DNA of 64,000 bases from Acidimicrobiaceae bacterium (GTDB lineage Bacteria > Actinomycetota > Acidimicrobiia > Acidimicrobiales > UBA8592), in the NCBI GenBank assembly GCA_024641655.1, contig JAHECR010000001.1, positions 1 through 64,000 of the forward strand. Reading direction: 5' to 3'. The notes below the pieces were generated by a model. It saw nothing but the letters and a program-made list of their open reading frames with translations. It ran no database searches and had not been told where the DNA came from. Every line of letters starts with the position of its first letter. Positions within the stretch are counted from its first letter, which is position 1. Shown piece after piece: positions 8,937-22,158 of this stretch. Both the position numbers and the translations under genes were made by a program.

Positions 8937-9626
8937 TCACGCCAACAAGATGCGACGGGCCTCGCTGAGGTCGGCGATGCGCTGGGCGGCGTCGATCCGT
9001 TCCCCCGTCGCCGTGTCGGGGTGCGCGTTCCGGAGGAGCTCGCGGAATCTCCGCTGCACGGCGTGGGCCTCGGGCCGTTCGTCGAATCCGAGCGTGCCGA
9101 GCGCCCATCCGAGCGGATCGGCATAGAAGTCCTCACCCAGACGATCACCGCGCCCGGTGAGGTGGGCGATGAGCGTTGCGTCCGCGGGGCCTCGCCATCG
9201 TTCCGCCCGGCGCAGCAGATCCATGATCGGCGGGCGCTCGGAGTACGGGAACGCTCCCGCGGCATAGGCCGCGGCCAGCACGTACTGCTCCGGCGCCCCC
9301 TTCTGCTGGAACGCGTAGCGGAGTCGGCCATCGACGCGTTCGAGCCGATGGACCGAGCGCGTCAGCCCGATCCGGTCGACCTGGAGGCGATGGCGAAGGC
9401 GCGGCTGGGGAATCCGTTGTCCGCGTTGGAGCTGGGTCAGCAGATCCAGGAAGTCGTCGTGGAAGTCCACGTCCACGTCGGGCAGGAACCGCGCGACAAC
9501 ACCGGCGAGCAGCACGCCACCGGCGCCGGGCGCCGGCTCCATGGGGAGACACGAGTGCCCGAGCGCAACCCTGCGCGTGGGAGTGATCGGTCGCGAGTGG
9601 AAGATCTCGAGCTCGGCCAGCAGCAC
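8937..9626 (-). CDS. DnaJ-domain-containing protein
   Basis: A 229-residue protein from a GTG at 9626. The N-terminal two thirds (VLLAELEIFHSRPITPTRRV and onward) is an actinobacterial domain I do not recognise by function. The C-terminal 70 residues form a J-domain: LGFDERPEAHAVQRRFREL, the HPD tripeptide in NAHPDTATGER, and a closing helix AQRIADLSEARRILL. The intact HPD predicts stimulation of an Hsp70 ATPase. A J-domain at the C-terminus is atypical of DnaJ itself. It lies downstream of the zinc-ribbon gene with a 73-base gap, so the two may be co-transcribed. Confidence 0.7.
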   Translation of the reverse strand: MLLAELEIFHSRPITPTRRVALGHSCLPMEPAPGAGGVLLAGVVARFLPDVDVDFHDDFLDLLTQLQRGQRIPQPRLRHRLQVDRIGLTRSVHRLERVDGRLRYAFQQKGAPEQYVLAAAYAAGAFPYSERPPIMDLLRRAERWRGPADATLIAHLTGRGDRLGEDFYADPLGWALGTLGFDERPEAHAVQRRFRELLRNAHPDTATGERIDAAQRIADLSEARRILLA

Positions 9627-9699
9627 CTCGCCAACCCTATTGGGCCACGTCGCCGACGCGCAGTCGACGGCGGGGGTCCCGAAGCGGCCGACGGCGCCT

Positions 9700-10683
9700 T
9701 CAGGTCGGTGCGTGCAGGAGCGCCACGAGCACGTCGGCCTCGGTTGCGGTGAGGCCCTCGTCTCCGGCGTCCTCGATGAGGGCGACGACGACCGCGCACT
9801 GATCCTTGACCCGCTCCCACGTCGCATCGTCGAAGCCTGGGGCACGCTCGGTGGAGCTCGCCTGCCGAGCCGCGGCGACCAGGGTCCGTTGGGTGCTGTC
9901 GTCCCGAGGGTCCGCACGCAGCGCTGCGGCCGCCTCCGTCAAGATGGACACCACCACATCTTTGGTCGCGCCGGCGGCGGCCTCGACCCACACCGGCGGC
10001 CCGCTCCGAGCGGTGACCGGCTCGGGCACACCTGCGGCGGGGCGAGTGTCGGGGCCGAAGGCGAGCAGGGGCGCCCCGGGGGCCACCTCACTCAGCGCCG
10101 ATCCCGGCGCCTCGTCGGGGGCGCCCTGCAGCGCCTCGATCAGGTCGCCGACCCAGCGCTCGGCGGTCGCGGGAACCATCAGGAAGCCATTGTCGAGCAT
10201 GTCGTGGTCGATGTCGGAGGCACCGAGTCGGGCACGGACGAGGGCACAGAGGGAGCGGTTTCGGACTCCGATGTCGAACCCGACGCGGCCGGGCGTCCCC
10301 ACGCTGCCTGGCTGCTCGGTCGCGGTCCGCATGGCAGCGTCGATCCGGGACAGAGCCGTGTCGACGAGTGCCTCGTCCACCGAGCGCACTTCGAGGGTCG
10401 TGCCGGCCCAAGAGCGCGGCGTCCCTGCGGCGTGGAGCGCCTGCTCGAGTGCAACCCGGGCATCGGCGTTCCATGCACCGAGTTCGTACGTCATGCGATC
10501 GTCGTCGTCGGCCAGATCACGGATCGCCGATGCGGGATAGGACACGGTGGCCACGCCACATTCCGGGCACACGGCGACCCGCGGCGCGTGATCGACCCCA
10601 CACTGGAAGCACCAGACGTTGGCGGTCGATGCACGCTCGTTCGACGTGGGCGGACCGCTCGTTGCGTGAGCCAGCTTGGTCAT
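9700..10683 (-). CDS. Hypothetical protein with N-terminal zinc ribbon
   Basis: A 327-residue protein that I do not recognise as a named family. Residues 25-42 form a CxxC...CxxC zinc ribbon (CFQCG and CPECG). Two similar segments follow, [20 protein letters not shown] and [19 protein letters not shown], both followed by short strands, which may represent a duplicated small alpha/beta domain for ligand or signal binding. The C-terminal part is helical ([19 protein letters not shown]). The ATG at 10683 begins [10 protein letters not shown]. It is divergent from glpX across 277 bases and precedes the DnaJ-like gene. Confidence 0.55.
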   Translation of the reverse strand: MTKLAHATSGPPTSNERASTANVWCFQCGVDHAPRVAVCPECGVATVSYPASAIRDLADDDDRMTYELGAWNADARVALEQALHAAGTPRSWAGTTLEVRSVDEALVDTALSRIDAAMRTATEQPGSVGTPGRVGFDIGVRNRSLCALVRARLGASDIDHDMLDNGFLMVPATAERWVGDLIEALQGAPDEAPGSALSEVAPGAPLLAFGPDTRPAAGVPEPVTARSGPPVWVEAAAGATKDVVVSILTEAAAALRADPRDDSTQRTLVAAARQASSTERAPGFDDATWERVKDQCAVVVALIEDAGDEGLTATEADVLVALLHAPT

Positions 10684-10960
10684 CGGCACCCCTTCCCGGA
10701 GGTGGAGAGGACCGTGCGCGCACCGTCTCTCCGAACATGACGTGATCTGTTCCTCCGACGCGCCCACCGCCATTGAACACCCGACGCCGGCTCTGGCGCC
10801 CGCGCCCGGAACACAGATGAGCCCTTCGACCCAAGGACCACGTTCCCCCGGCCCACTGCGCAGCGCCGCTCGCGGTCCGCTTTCTCCGGCCGCTCCCAGG
10901 TTGAGTAGCTTTGACGGTTGCGACAATGGTGTCGCCTCACCGCCGTCTCGGAGGTTCCTT

Positions 10961-11953
10961 ATGAACGGCCCAACGTCCCCCGACCGCAACCTGGCCATGG
11001 AGCTCGTGCGCGTCACCGAAGCCGCAGCCATGGCCGCTTCCCGATGGATGGGTCGAGGTGACAAGGAAGGGGCGGACGCCGCCGCAGTCGACGCGATGCG
11101 GGTCGTGCTCGACAGCGTCTCCATGAACGGGATCGTCGTGATCGGCGAGGGCGAGAAGGATGAAGCGCCGATGCTGTTCAACGGCGAGAAGGTCGGCGAC
11201 GGCACGGCATCGCAGTGCGACGTCGCGGTCGACCCGATCGACGGCACGACGTTGACGGCCCTCGGCAGGGGCAACGCCTTGTCGGTGCTCGCCGTGAGCG
11301 ATCGCGGAACCATGTTCAACCCCGGGCCATGTGTGTACATGGAGAAGATCGCGGTGGGCCCCTCGGCACGTGGGGTCATCGACATCAACGCCAGCGCGAC
11401 CGACAACCTGCGCGCCGTCGCCAAGGCCAAGGGCGAACGGGTTCGGGATCTGACCGCCGTCATCCTCGACCGCGATCGCCACAAGGATCTCATCGAGGAA
11501 GTCCGCGAGGCCGGGGCCCGCGTCCGGCTCATCCCCGACGGCGACGTCGCCGGAGCCATCTCGACGGCATGGCCCGACGCCGGCGCCGACATCTTGTTCG
11601 GCATCGGGGGCACACCCGAGGGCGTGATCTCCGCCGCAGCGCTGAAGTGCATGGGAGGCGACCAGCAGGGCCGGCTGTGGCCCCGCAACGAACTCGAGCG
11701 CAAGGCCGCCCTCGAAGCCGGTTACGAGCTCGACGCCGTGCTCACCCTCGATGACCTCGTGCGTGGCGACAACTGCTTCTTCGCTGCCACCGGGGTGACC
11801 GACGGCGATCTGCTCAAAGGCGTGCACTACCAACCCGGCGTGGCGATCACCCAATCACTGGTGATGCGCTCGCGGTCGGGAACGGTCCGCCTCGTGAACG
11901 CCCGCCACCCCCAGGACAAACTGGCGACCTTCAGCGCCGTCGACTACCGGTGA
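10961..11953 (+). CDS. glpX: Class II fructose-1,6-bisphosphatase
   Basis: Hydrolyses fructose-1,6-bisphosphate to fructose-6-phosphate, the committed gluconeogenic step. At 330 residues it has the GlpX length. The metal-binding signature is [15 protein letters not shown], with an upstream acidic motif [13 protein letters not shown] and a downstream substrate motif [21 protein letters not shown] Shine-Dalgarno GGAGG lies about 7 bases before the ATG at 10961. The stop overlaps the GTG of ppk2 (GTGA), so the two are translationally coupled. Actinobacteria commonly use this class as their only FBPase. Confidence 0.93.
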   Translation: MNGPTSPDRNLAMELVRVTEAAAMAASRWMGRGDKEGADAAAVDAMRVVLDSVSMNGIVVIGEGEKDEAPMLFNGEKVGDGTASQCDVAVDPIDGTTLTALGRGNALSVLAVSDRGTMFNPGPCVYMEKIAVGPSARGVIDINASATDNLRAVAKAKGERVRDLTAVILDRDRHKDLIEEVREAGARVRLIPDGDVAGAISTAWPDAGADILFGIGGTPEGVISAAALKCMGGDQQGRLWPRNELERKAALEAGYELDAVLTLDDLVRGDNCFFAATGVTDGDLLKGVHYQPGVAITQSLVMRSRSGTVRLVNARHPQDKLATFSAVDYR

Positions 11954-12774
11954 GCGACGACGCGCCGGGCTTCGACACCGCCCGGTTCGTGGTCCGCCCC
12001 GGCGCGGTCGTCGACCTCGCGTCCATCGACACCGACGTCGACGACGGGCTCTCCGAGCGCGAGCTCGAACGGCGAGCGGCCGGGCTCAACGAGGAGCTCG
12101 AGGACCTCCAGGAACTGCTCTACGCCGAGGGACGACACCGGGTACTCATCGTGTTGCAGGCGATCGATGCCGGGGGCAAGGACGGCACCATCCGGCACGT
12201 CTTCGACGGGACGAACCCCCAAGGGGTGAAAGTCGCGTCGTTCAAGAAGCCGAGCGAAACCGAGATGGCCCATGACTATCTCTGGCGGGTTCACCCCCAC
12301 GTCCCCGCGAACGGTGAGATGACGATCTTCAACCGGTCGCACTACGAGGACGTCCTGATCGTGCGGGTCCACGACCTCGTGCCGCCGGAACGGTGGCAGC
12401 GCCGCTACAGCCACATCAACGACTTCGAGCGGATGCTCGCCGACGAGGGCACCACGATCGTCAAGTTCTTCCTGCACATCTCCAAGGGTGAACAAAAACG
12501 TCGCTTCGAGGAGCGTCTATCGGTCGGCCACAAGAACTGGAAGTTCGCGAAAGGCGATCTCGCCGAGCGGGCTCGCTGGGACGATTACCAGCTCGCGTTC
12601 GCCGAGATGCTCCAGCGGACTTCGCAACCCTGGGCACCCTGGTACATCGTGCCCGCCGACGACAAGGACTTCCGGAACGTCGTCGTGAGCCAAGTGCTCG
12701 TCAACACCCTCCGCGGTCTCGAGATGCAGTGGCCGGCGCCCGAGGACGGACTCGAAGGCATCGTCATCGACTGA
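11950..12774 (+). CDS. Polyphosphate kinase 2 family protein
   Basis: A 274-residue PPK2-family phosphotransferase. The Walker A-like motif [14 protein letters not shown], the conserved [17 protein letters not shown] segment and the [15 protein letters not shown] segment match the PPK2 nucleotide kinases that transfer phosphate from polyphosphate to nucleoside mono- or diphosphates. The GTG start overlaps the glpX stop by four bases. The Lys-Phe motif [19 protein letters not shown] is typical. Subclass (AMP- or ADP-phosphorylating) cannot be fixed by eye. It converges on wag31 with a hairpin in between. Confidence 0.85.
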   Translation: MSDDAPGFDTARFVVRPGAVVDLASIDTDVDDGLSERELERRAAGLNEELEDLQELLYAEGRHRVLIVLQAIDAGGKDGTIRHVFDGTNPQGVKVASFKKPSETEMAHDYLWRVHPHVPANGEMTIFNRSHYEDVLIVRVHDLVPPERWQRRYSHINDFERMLADEGTTIVKFFLHISKGEQKRRFEERLSVGHKNWKFAKGDLAERARWDDYQLAFAEMLQRTSQPWAPWYIVPADDKDFRNVVVSQVLVNTLRGLEMQWPAPEDGLEGIVID

Positions 12775-12827
12775 GCTGGGATCGTCGACCGAGGCCCGGT
12801 CGGTGAATCCTGCACCCGAACGCGACG

Positions 12828-12855
12828 GAACCCGCCCCGGGACGGGGGCGGTTTC
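12828..12855. terminator. Candidate bidirectional terminator between ppk2 and wag31
   Basis: A GC-rich inverted repeat, AACCCGCCCC against GGGGGCGGTT with one offset base, lies between the convergent ends of ppk2 (12774) and wag31 (12870). A TTTC follows the right arm and GAA precedes the left one. It lacks a long U-tract, as is usual in high-GC actinobacteria. Confidence 0.5.
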
Positions 12856-12869
12856 GGTCGATCGGGCAT

Positions 12870-13610
12870 TCAGTCCTGGTCGGGCGGCGAGAAGAACGTC
12901 GAGGTATTGCGCTCCGCCGAGGGATGACCTGCGCTCTCAGGCTGACGCATGGGGCTCGGGCTCGGCGTCGGCGGCGGAGGTGCCACCGCGACGGGCTGGC
13001 GCTGCGACTCCCGGAGATCGATGAGCGTCTGGCTGACGACCGCGTCGTCGAGGGCATCGGGCGACAAGGCACTCGTCTCCACGGTCGATTCCAGATCGCT
13101 GAGCTGCGCGCGCAGCGAGCTCAAGGAGTGCAGCACCTCGTGCTTCTTGCGCAGGAGCTCCTGGAGCTCACCGCGAGCGGTTCGCAGGGTCTCGTTGGCC
13201 TGTTCACGGACGCGCTGCTCTCCATCGCTGCGCAGGAGCTCCGCGTGGTGCTCGGCGTCGCTCAGCACCCGGTCGGCCTGCAGGCGAATACCGTCGGCCT
13301 GCTCGGTCGCGGTGGCGATGATGACGGCGGCATCACGTTCAGCCTGCTGGCGCAGCTGGGCCAACTCGACCTCCGCGGCGCGACGGCGCTCTCCGAGTTG
13401 GGCATGGACGTCGCGCATGAGGGCGGCCATTTCCTCGCTGGCTGCCTGGAGGTCCTGGTTCGCACCTTCGGCCGACTGCGTCCGATGGGCCAGGGCCCGA
13501 TATTCCTCGGCCACGGTCCGCAGGAAGCGGTCGACTTCCTCGGTGCGGTACCCACCGCGCTTGACCGTGGAGAACGCGGCTCCTTCGATCTGCTCAGGTG
13601 TCACCGTCAT
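12870..13610 (-). CDS. DivIVA/Wag31-family polar growth scaffold
   Basis: A 246-residue protein. The N-terminus MTVTPEQIEGAAFSTVKRGG followed by YRTEEVDRFLRTV is the DivIVA membrane-binding signature. A long coiled coil follows (roughly residues 30-180, rich in Glu/Gln/Ala/Arg heptads), and then a Pro-rich, probably disordered tail (PPPPTPSPSP). In actinobacteria DivIVA proteins mark cell poles and direct peptidoglycan synthesis. A Shine-Dalgarno GGGAGGT lies 8 bases before the ATG. The gene is separate from the cell-division cluster where Wag31 often sits, so it could be a DivIVA paralogue. Confidence 0.82.
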   Translation of the reverse strand: MTVTPEQIEGAAFSTVKRGGYRTEEVDRFLRTVAEEYRALAHRTQSAEGANQDLQAASEEMAALMRDVHAQLGERRRAAEVELAQLRQQAERDAAVIIATATEQADGIRLQADRVLSDAEHHAELLRSDGEQRVREQANETLRTARGELQELLRKKHEVLHSLSSLRAQLSDLESTVETSALSPDALDDAVVSQTLIDLRESQRQPVAVAPPPPTPSPSPMRQPESAGHPSAERNTSTFFSPPDQD

Positions 13611-13730
13611 GCCTGCTTACCTCCCAAAAGAGCGGGTGCTCGAAATGTGTGTCGCCCGCTGGTCCCATCCAAGTTCTCGGTCGGCTACCGGGCGGTACCC
13701 GACCCTTCGATGAGGTTTTGATCCTGCTGT

Positions 13731-13750
13731 CCCGGGTCGAAAGGCCCGGG
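13731..13750 (-). terminator. Hairpin downstream of atpC, candidate terminator
   Basis: Two CCCGGG hexamers separated by 8 bases can pair into a short stem in the 255-base interval between atpC and wag31, both on the minus strand. It could end the atp transcript or lie in the wag31 leader. No U-tract is present, so the call is tentative. Apart from this and the duplicated atpC end I see no other clear element in the interval. Confidence 0.35.
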
Positions 13751-13836
13751 TCGAGCAGACCATAGTGCACAGTTCCCGTCGAGGGTTCAACCTGTCCGTC
13801 GAGGCCATTGCGGCCGCTGTCGGAACAGCACCTCGC

Positions 13837-13878
13837 CCAGTGTTCTAGCTGGTCGGCCCAGCGTTCTAGCTGATCGCC
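13837..13878. repeat. 21-bp tandem duplication at the atpC stop codon
   Basis: Two adjacent 21-base copies differ at three positions; each contains GTTCTAGCTG. The second copy covers the last codons and TAG stop of atpC, and the first is a relic of the same stop region lying just downstream. This looks like a small in-place duplication. Confidence 0.7.
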
Positions 13879-14261
13879 CCCGCGGCGCGCAGGCGCGCAA
13901 CGGCACGTTCGCGTGCGGCGATGGCGTCGTCGTCGTCGGAGACCGCTCGCAGCGCCTCGTCGGCACGAGCCAACGCGCGCTGTGCTCTGTCGACGTCGAT
14001 GTCCTCGGCGAGCTCGGCGATGTCGCTGAGCAGCGTCAAATGGTCGTGGGACAGCTCCACGAATCCCCCGTGCACCGCGATGCGTTGCACCGAGCCATCA
14101 GTGCGCTGGACGCGCACGACCCAAGGCTGGAGGGTGCCGACGAAGGGAATGTGGCCGGGTAGGAACCCGATCTCGCCGTCGGCAGTACGCGCGTCGACCT
14201 GGCTGGCTTCGCCCTCGTAGAGGAGCCTTTCGGGGGAGACGAGTTCGACCTTGAGTGGCAT
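13866..14261 (-). CDS. atpC: ATP synthase F1 subunit epsilon
   Basis: A 131-residue epsilon subunit, part of the central stalk that contacts the c-ring. The N-terminal beta-sandwich begins MPLKVELVSPERLLYEGEA and contains the motif ADGEIGFLPGHIPFVGTL. The C-terminal two-helix part (DVDRAQRALARADEALRAV and AIAARERAVARLRAA) is complete. It is the last gene of the atp operon, 22 bases after atpD. Confidence 0.95.
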   Translation of the reverse strand: MPLKVELVSPERLLYEGEASQVDARTADGEIGFLPGHIPFVGTLQPWVVRVQRTDGSVQRIAVHGGFVELSHDHLTLLSDIAELAEDIDVDRAQRALARADEALRAVSDDDDAIAARERAVARLRAAGAIS

Positions 14262-14283
14262 CAGCAGCTCGCTTCGATGGGAC

Positions 14284-17060
<2,777 letters not shown>

Positions 17061-17069
17061 AGCGGTTCC

Positions 17070-18695
17070 TTACTCGCTCTCGGGACGGGCGATGTCCTGT
17101 TCGGGCAGGGTCACGTCGGAGTCCACGACCGAGGTCGTCGCGTCGGGCTGCGCCTCGGGTTCGACGTGGAGGCCCTGCTGGCCCTCGCCGCCCTGGAAGG
17201 TCCTGGCGAAAGCCTGGACGGCGCCGGTCAGCGCGTCCTCGTCGACGTTGCCCGTGGACACGATGTCGGCGAGCAAGCCCGCATTGTTGGCCTCGACGTA
17301 GTCGAGGAGACCCTTCTCGAAGGCGTTGACGTCTTCGACGGGGATCTGATCGAGGTGGCCGCGCGTCCCGGCGAACAACGACACGACCTGCTTTTCGACC
17401 GGCATGGGCGAGTTGATGCCCTGCTTGAGCAACTCGGTGAGGCGATAGCCACGGTCGAGCTGTGCCTGCGACACCGCATCGAGGTCGGACCCGAAGGCGG
17501 CGAAGGCTTCGAGTTCTCGGAACTGCTGCAGGTCGGACTTGAGCGTGCCGACCGCGGTCTTCATGGCCTTGATCTGCGCGGCGGAACCGACACGAGACAC
17601 CGAGATGCCCACGTCGACCGCGGGGCGGACACCGGACTTGAACAGATCGTCCTGCAGGAAGATCTGGCCGTCGGTGATCGAGATCACGTTCGTCGGGATG
17701 AACGCCGAGACGTCGCCGGCTTTGGTCTCGATGACCGGCAGTGCGGTGAGGCTCCCCGCGCCGAGCGCGTCGCTGAGCTTGGCAGCCCGCTCGAGAAGGC
17801 GGCTGTGGAGGTAGAACACGTCGCCGGGGTAGGCCTCACGACCGGGCGGGCGTCGCAGCAGGAGCGACATCTGGCGGTAGGCCTCGGCCTGCTTGGAGAG
17901 GTCGTCGTAGACGACGAGGGCATGCTGGCCGTTGTCCATCCAGTGCTGCCCCATGGCGCACCCGGCATACGGCGCCAGGTACTTGAAGGGCGCACCGTCG
18001 GAGGCCGCAGCGACCACGACGACCGTGTACTCCATGGCGCCGAAGGACTCGAGGGTGGCAACCGTCTGGGCGACCGTGGAAGCCTTCTGGCCGACGGCGA
18101 CGTAGATGCATTTCACACCCAGGCCACGCTGGTTGATGATGGTGTCGGTGGCGATGGTGGTCTTGCCGGTCTTGCGGTCGCCGATGATGAGCTCCCGCTG
18201 GCCACGGCCGATCGGAATCAGCGAATCGATGGCCTTGATGCCGGTCTGCATCGGCTCGTGCACCGGCTTGCGACCCATGATGCCCGGCGCCTGGATCTCC
18301 ATGCGGCGGCTCTGGGCGCCCACGAGGGGCCCCTTGCCGTCGATGGGCACCCCGAGCCCGTTCACGACGCGGCCGAGCAACGCATCGCCGACAGGGATCG
18401 ACAAGATGTCACCGGTGGAACGGACCGTCTGGCCCTCGGCGATGTGAGTGACCTCGCCGAGCACGACCGTGCCGATCGTGTCCTCGTCGAGGTTGAGCGC
18501 CAGGCCGATGAGGCCGCCCTCGAATTCGAGCATCTCGTTGACCGCAGCGTTGGGCAGGCCCGATACGCGTGCGATCCCGTCGCCGACCTCGACGACCCGG
18601 CCCACCTGGGTCTGCTCGACCGAGGGCGTGAAACCTTCGAGGTTCTTGCGAAGTGCAGCCGCGATGTCGGCGGTGTTGATGGTCAATTCAGCCAT
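17070..18695 (-). CDS. atpA: ATP synthase F1 subunit alpha
   Basis: A 541-residue non-catalytic subunit. The nucleotide-binding motif is [14 protein letters not shown], the arginine finger region [16 protein letters not shown], and the subunit signature [20 protein letters not shown]. It carries about 30 extra, mostly acidic residues at the C-terminus (after residue 510: [18 protein letters not shown] and onward). Mycobacterial alpha subunits also have a C-terminal extension, which suppresses ATP hydrolysis; whether this one does is not shown. It lies 10 bases upstream of atpG. Confidence 0.97.
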   Translation of the reverse strand: MAELTINTADIAAALRKNLEGFTPSVEQTQVGRVVEVGDGIARVSGLPNAAVNEMLEFEGGLIGLALNLDEDTIGTVVLGEVTHIAEGQTVRSTGDILSIPVGDALLGRVVNGLGVPIDGKGPLVGAQSRRMEIQAPGIMGRKPVHEPMQTGIKAIDSLIPIGRGQRELIIGDRKTGKTTIATDTIINQRGLGVKCIYVAVGQKASTVAQTVATLESFGAMEYTVVVVAAASDGAPFKYLAPYAGCAMGQHWMDNGQHALVVYDDLSKQAEAYRQMSLLLRRPPGREAYPGDVFYLHSRLLERAAKLSDALGAGSLTALPVIETKAGDVSAFIPTNVISITDGQIFLQDDLFKSGVRPAVDVGISVSRVGSAAQIKAMKTAVGTLKSDLQQFRELEAFAAFGSDLDAVSQAQLDRGYRLTELLKQGINSPMPVEKQVVSLFAGTRGHLDQIPVEDVNAFEKGLLDYVEANNAGLLADIVSTGNVDEDALTGAVQAFARTFQGGEGQQGLHVEPEAQPDATTSVVDSDVTLPEQDIARPESE

Positions 18696-18755
18696 GAGCG
18701 TGGTTCCCGTGTCGTGATTCAGGGTGTTCGTGAGCGGCCGTTGCGGCCAGGATGG

Positions 18756-19280
18756 TCAGAACGCCTCTCGCAGCTGCGAGAGGCGGGTGCGGACGCTGCC
18801 GTCCATGACGGTGTCGCCGATCTGGGTGACGATGCCACCGAGCACGGTGGGATCGACCTGGACCTTGACGTCGAGGTCCGAGCCATGGGCGTGGCGCAGC
18901 GCGGCGACGAGGCGGTCGTGCTGATCGGCGGTCAGGGGGATGGCGGTGCGAACGAGCGCGACGTCGTGCCCACGCCGCTTCGCGGTCATCTCGACCACTC
19001 GGTCGGCGATCTTGGACATCTCACCGGCTCGCCCGGCGGCGACGACCATCGAGACGAGACCGACCGTGGTGGCGCTTGCCCTGCCACCGAGGAGGTCCTC
19101 AACGATCTGCTGGCGCCGACTGGCTTCGATCCGCTGATCGGCGAGCGCGGCGCGGAGCTCGTCGTTGCCCTCGATGGCTCGGGCGAAACGGAAGAGCTCG
19201 TCACCGACCTCTTCGACGTTGTCCTCGGCCTCGGCGATGGCGAGCATCGCCGCTGCGTAGTTGGTTGCTCGATCGCTCAT
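18756..19280 (-). CDS. atpH: ATP synthase F1 subunit delta
   Basis: A 174-residue delta subunit linking the peripheral stalk to the top of F1. The N-terminal helical domain starts RATNYAAAMLAIAEAEDNVE. The C-terminal domain carries the signature VKVQVDPTVLGGIVTQIGDTVMD. Unlike mycobacteria, delta is not fused to a b subunit here. The start ATG overlaps the stop of atpF by four bases. The 60-base gap to atpA is ordinary. Confidence 0.93.
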   Translation of the reverse strand: MSDRATNYAAAMLAIAEAEDNVEEVGDELFRFARAIEGNDELRAALADQRIEASRRQQIVEDLLGGRASATTVGLVSMVVAAGRAGEMSKIADRVVEMTAKRRGHDVALVRTAIPLTADQHDRLVAALRHAHGSDLDVKVQVDPTVLGGIVTQIGDTVMDGSVRTRLSQLREAF

Positions 19281-19810
19281 CGGGTGGCTCCAACCTGATC
19301 GATGTACTGCTCGACGAGCTGGCCCAACGTCGCGGCGTCGAGTTGGTTGAGGGCCACCTCTTCGGCCACGGCGAGCGTCGTCATGGACAACTCCGCCTGC
19401 AGGTCGGCGCTTGCCTGGGCACGCATGCCCTCGATGTCGGCCAGCGCTCTCTGCCGGAGCGCGGCAGCGTCGGCGTCGGCGCGAGCGATGCCGTCGGCTT
19501 TGAGCTTGTCGGCCTGCGCCCTCGCATCGGCGACCATCTTGCGGGCGTCGGCATCGGCGTCGCCGAGCTTGGCGCGCAGGGCTGCGACCTCGGCATCGGC
19601 AGCGGCTTGTGCAGCCTCCGCAGCAGCCAGCTCGGCCCGCACGGTTTCACCCTTGGCGTTCAGAGCCCGGGCGATCACCGGGAACAGCTTCCAGACGATG
19701 AGGGCGAACACGATGGCGAAGGCCGCCGTGCCGTACCAGAACTCCTTCACGTCGCCGGGGAGGAACTTCCCGTTGGGCGCCTCCGAGGCAAACAGCATCA
19801 GCGTGTTCAT
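19277..19810 (-). CDS. atpF: ATP synthase Fo subunit b (second copy)
   Basis: A 177-residue b-type subunit: one N-terminal membrane helix (TAAFAIVFALIVWKLFPVIA) and a long Ala/Glu/Lys-rich coiled coil (AELAAAEAAQAAADAEVAAL and onward). It begins MNTLMLFASEAPNGKFLPG. It is the second of two adjacent b-like genes, overlapping the first by four bases and atpH by four. Two different b subunits (b and b-prime) would form a heterodimeric peripheral stalk, as in cyanobacteria and some other bacteria. Confidence 0.9.
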   Translation of the reverse strand: MNTLMLFASEAPNGKFLPGDVKEFWYGTAAFAIVFALIVWKLFPVIARALNAKGETVRAELAAAEAAQAAADAEVAALRAKLGDADADARKMVADARAQADKLKADGIARADADAAALRQRALADIEGMRAQASADLQAELSMTTLAVAEEVALNQLDAATLGQLVEQYIDQVGATR

Positions 19811-20403
19811 GCTCCCCCTCCTTGGAGGCTGCGGTCGGCGATGCGCTGCGCGAGCTCGGGCTCGACGACGCGACCGATGACCGTGGACGCGGCGCTCGCG
19901 GCCACTTGCGCGACGTCGCGAGACAGCGAACCGATGGCTTGGGTCCGGGCTCGTTCGATCTCGGCGACCGCTGCCGTTCGCAGTTCGGCGACCTCGGCCT
20001 CGGCGGCACCCATCACTTGGCTGCGGTGCGCGTCGGCATCGGCGCGGGCGGCGTCGAGGATCGACGCCGCCTCGGCTCGAGCACCCGCCAACGCCGAGTC
20101 GTAGTCGGCCTGAGCGCTTCCCATGTCGGCAGACGCGTTGTCGGCCGCGTCGCGTGCGGCCGCGATCTTGGCGGCACGTTCGGCGCGGACCTTCTGGACC
20201 GGCGGCAACAGGACGAACTTCAGCGCCGCCCAGAGGGCGAAGAAGAAGATGACGGCGTAGACGATGTCGCTCCCGGTTGGGAGCACGGGGTTGACCGTCT
20301 CCTCCTTGACCGCCTCGGTTCCGGAGTGTTCCTCCGTTTCGGCGGCGAGGGCGAAGACGTCGTCGCCTATCAGCTCTTCGAGCGCTGTGTCATAAGACAA
20401 CAC
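19807..20403 (-). CDS. ATP synthase Fo subunit b-prime (first copy)
   Basis: A 198-residue b-type subunit. It has an acidic N-terminal leader of about 45 residues (ELIGDDVFALAAETEEH and onward), one membrane helix (SDIVYAVIFFFALWAALKFVLL), the conserved PPVQKVRAERAAKIAAARD after it, and a coiled coil. The four-base overlap with the next b gene indicates tight coupling. Sequence differs clearly from the second copy, so this is a functional pair, not a recent duplication. The leader is longer than in most b subunits. Confidence 0.88.
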   Translation of the reverse strand: MLSYDTALEELIGDDVFALAAETEEHSGTEAVKEETVNPVLPTGSDIVYAVIFFFALWAALKFVLLPPVQKVRAERAAKIAAARDAADNASADMGSAQADYDSALAGARAEAASILDAARADADAHRSQVMGAAEAEVAELRTAAVAEIERARTQAIGSLSRDVAQVAASAASTVIGRVVEPELAQRIADRSLQGGGA

Positions 20404-20463
20404 AGGGGCTCCTCATGAGTAAGGGGACCGACCGACCGTTGACGGGTCGCGGACCCGGGCGGA

Positions 20464-21615
<1,152 letters not shown>

Positions 21616-21619
<4 letters not shown>

Positions 21620-22158
21620 GGCTGTGAGTGCTCCTTGCTCGAAGTGGTACTCGAAGTGGTACTCGAAATAGTGCTCGAAGTGACGCTCGAGGCGCCCTGC
21701 GTGCGCTGGGGTCCGCTACCGCGCTTGGCGACCCCGGGCTTGAGACCCGGGTAGGCCAGCGAGGCCGAGACGTACCGGAGCTCCCAGAAGAGGAGCCCCA
21801 GGTGGGTGACGATGATGGTGAGCCCCAGGGCAACCATCTGCATCCAGTCCGCGTCCTTGACCAGCCAGACGGCGACGAAGATGACACCGAGGCGGATCAG
21901 GAAACCGAACAGGACCGCTGCCATCATCAGCGACAGCGAGATCCGCGCGGTGGATGCGATCAACAACGCCGACAGGGCGAAGTTCACGAGGATGAGCGCG
22001 ACACCGTAGCCGACGGAGAAGAATCCGTCGGTCCCCCAGATGAGCGCACCGACGAACATCAGCGAGGGGGCGATCCACACGCCGCGGCGCACGAGGTCGC
22101 GCGCGACCTCCGCGACCGGTGACGGGCCTTCGAACCGGGCCATGAACACATCGGTCAC
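21616..22158 (-). CDS. AtpI-like four-helix membrane protein of the atp operon
   Basis: A 180-residue protein from a GTG at 22158 that overlaps the upstream stop (GTGA). Four hydrophobic segments (IAPSLMFVGALIWG, GYGVALILVNFALSALLIA, LMMAAVLFGFLIRLGVIFVAVW, MVALGLTIIVTHLGLLFW) match the position and topology of ATP synthase protein I, which assists c-ring assembly or Mg2+ supply. The C-terminal tail is a Ser/Thr run encoded by 12-base tandem repeats just before atpB. Identity is judged from topology and gene order; sequence similarity to AtpI is weak by eye. Confidence 0.7.
21638..21685. repeat. Four 12-bp tandem repeats in the atpI-like 3' end
   Basis: Units beginning CTCGAAGTGGTA (two exact, two diverged) run in frame and encode SSTT-type tetrapeptides at the C-terminus of the atpI-like protein. 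They end about 20 bases before the atpB start, so copy-number change would alter both the tail and the spacing ahead of atpB without shifting frame. Confidence 0.8.
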
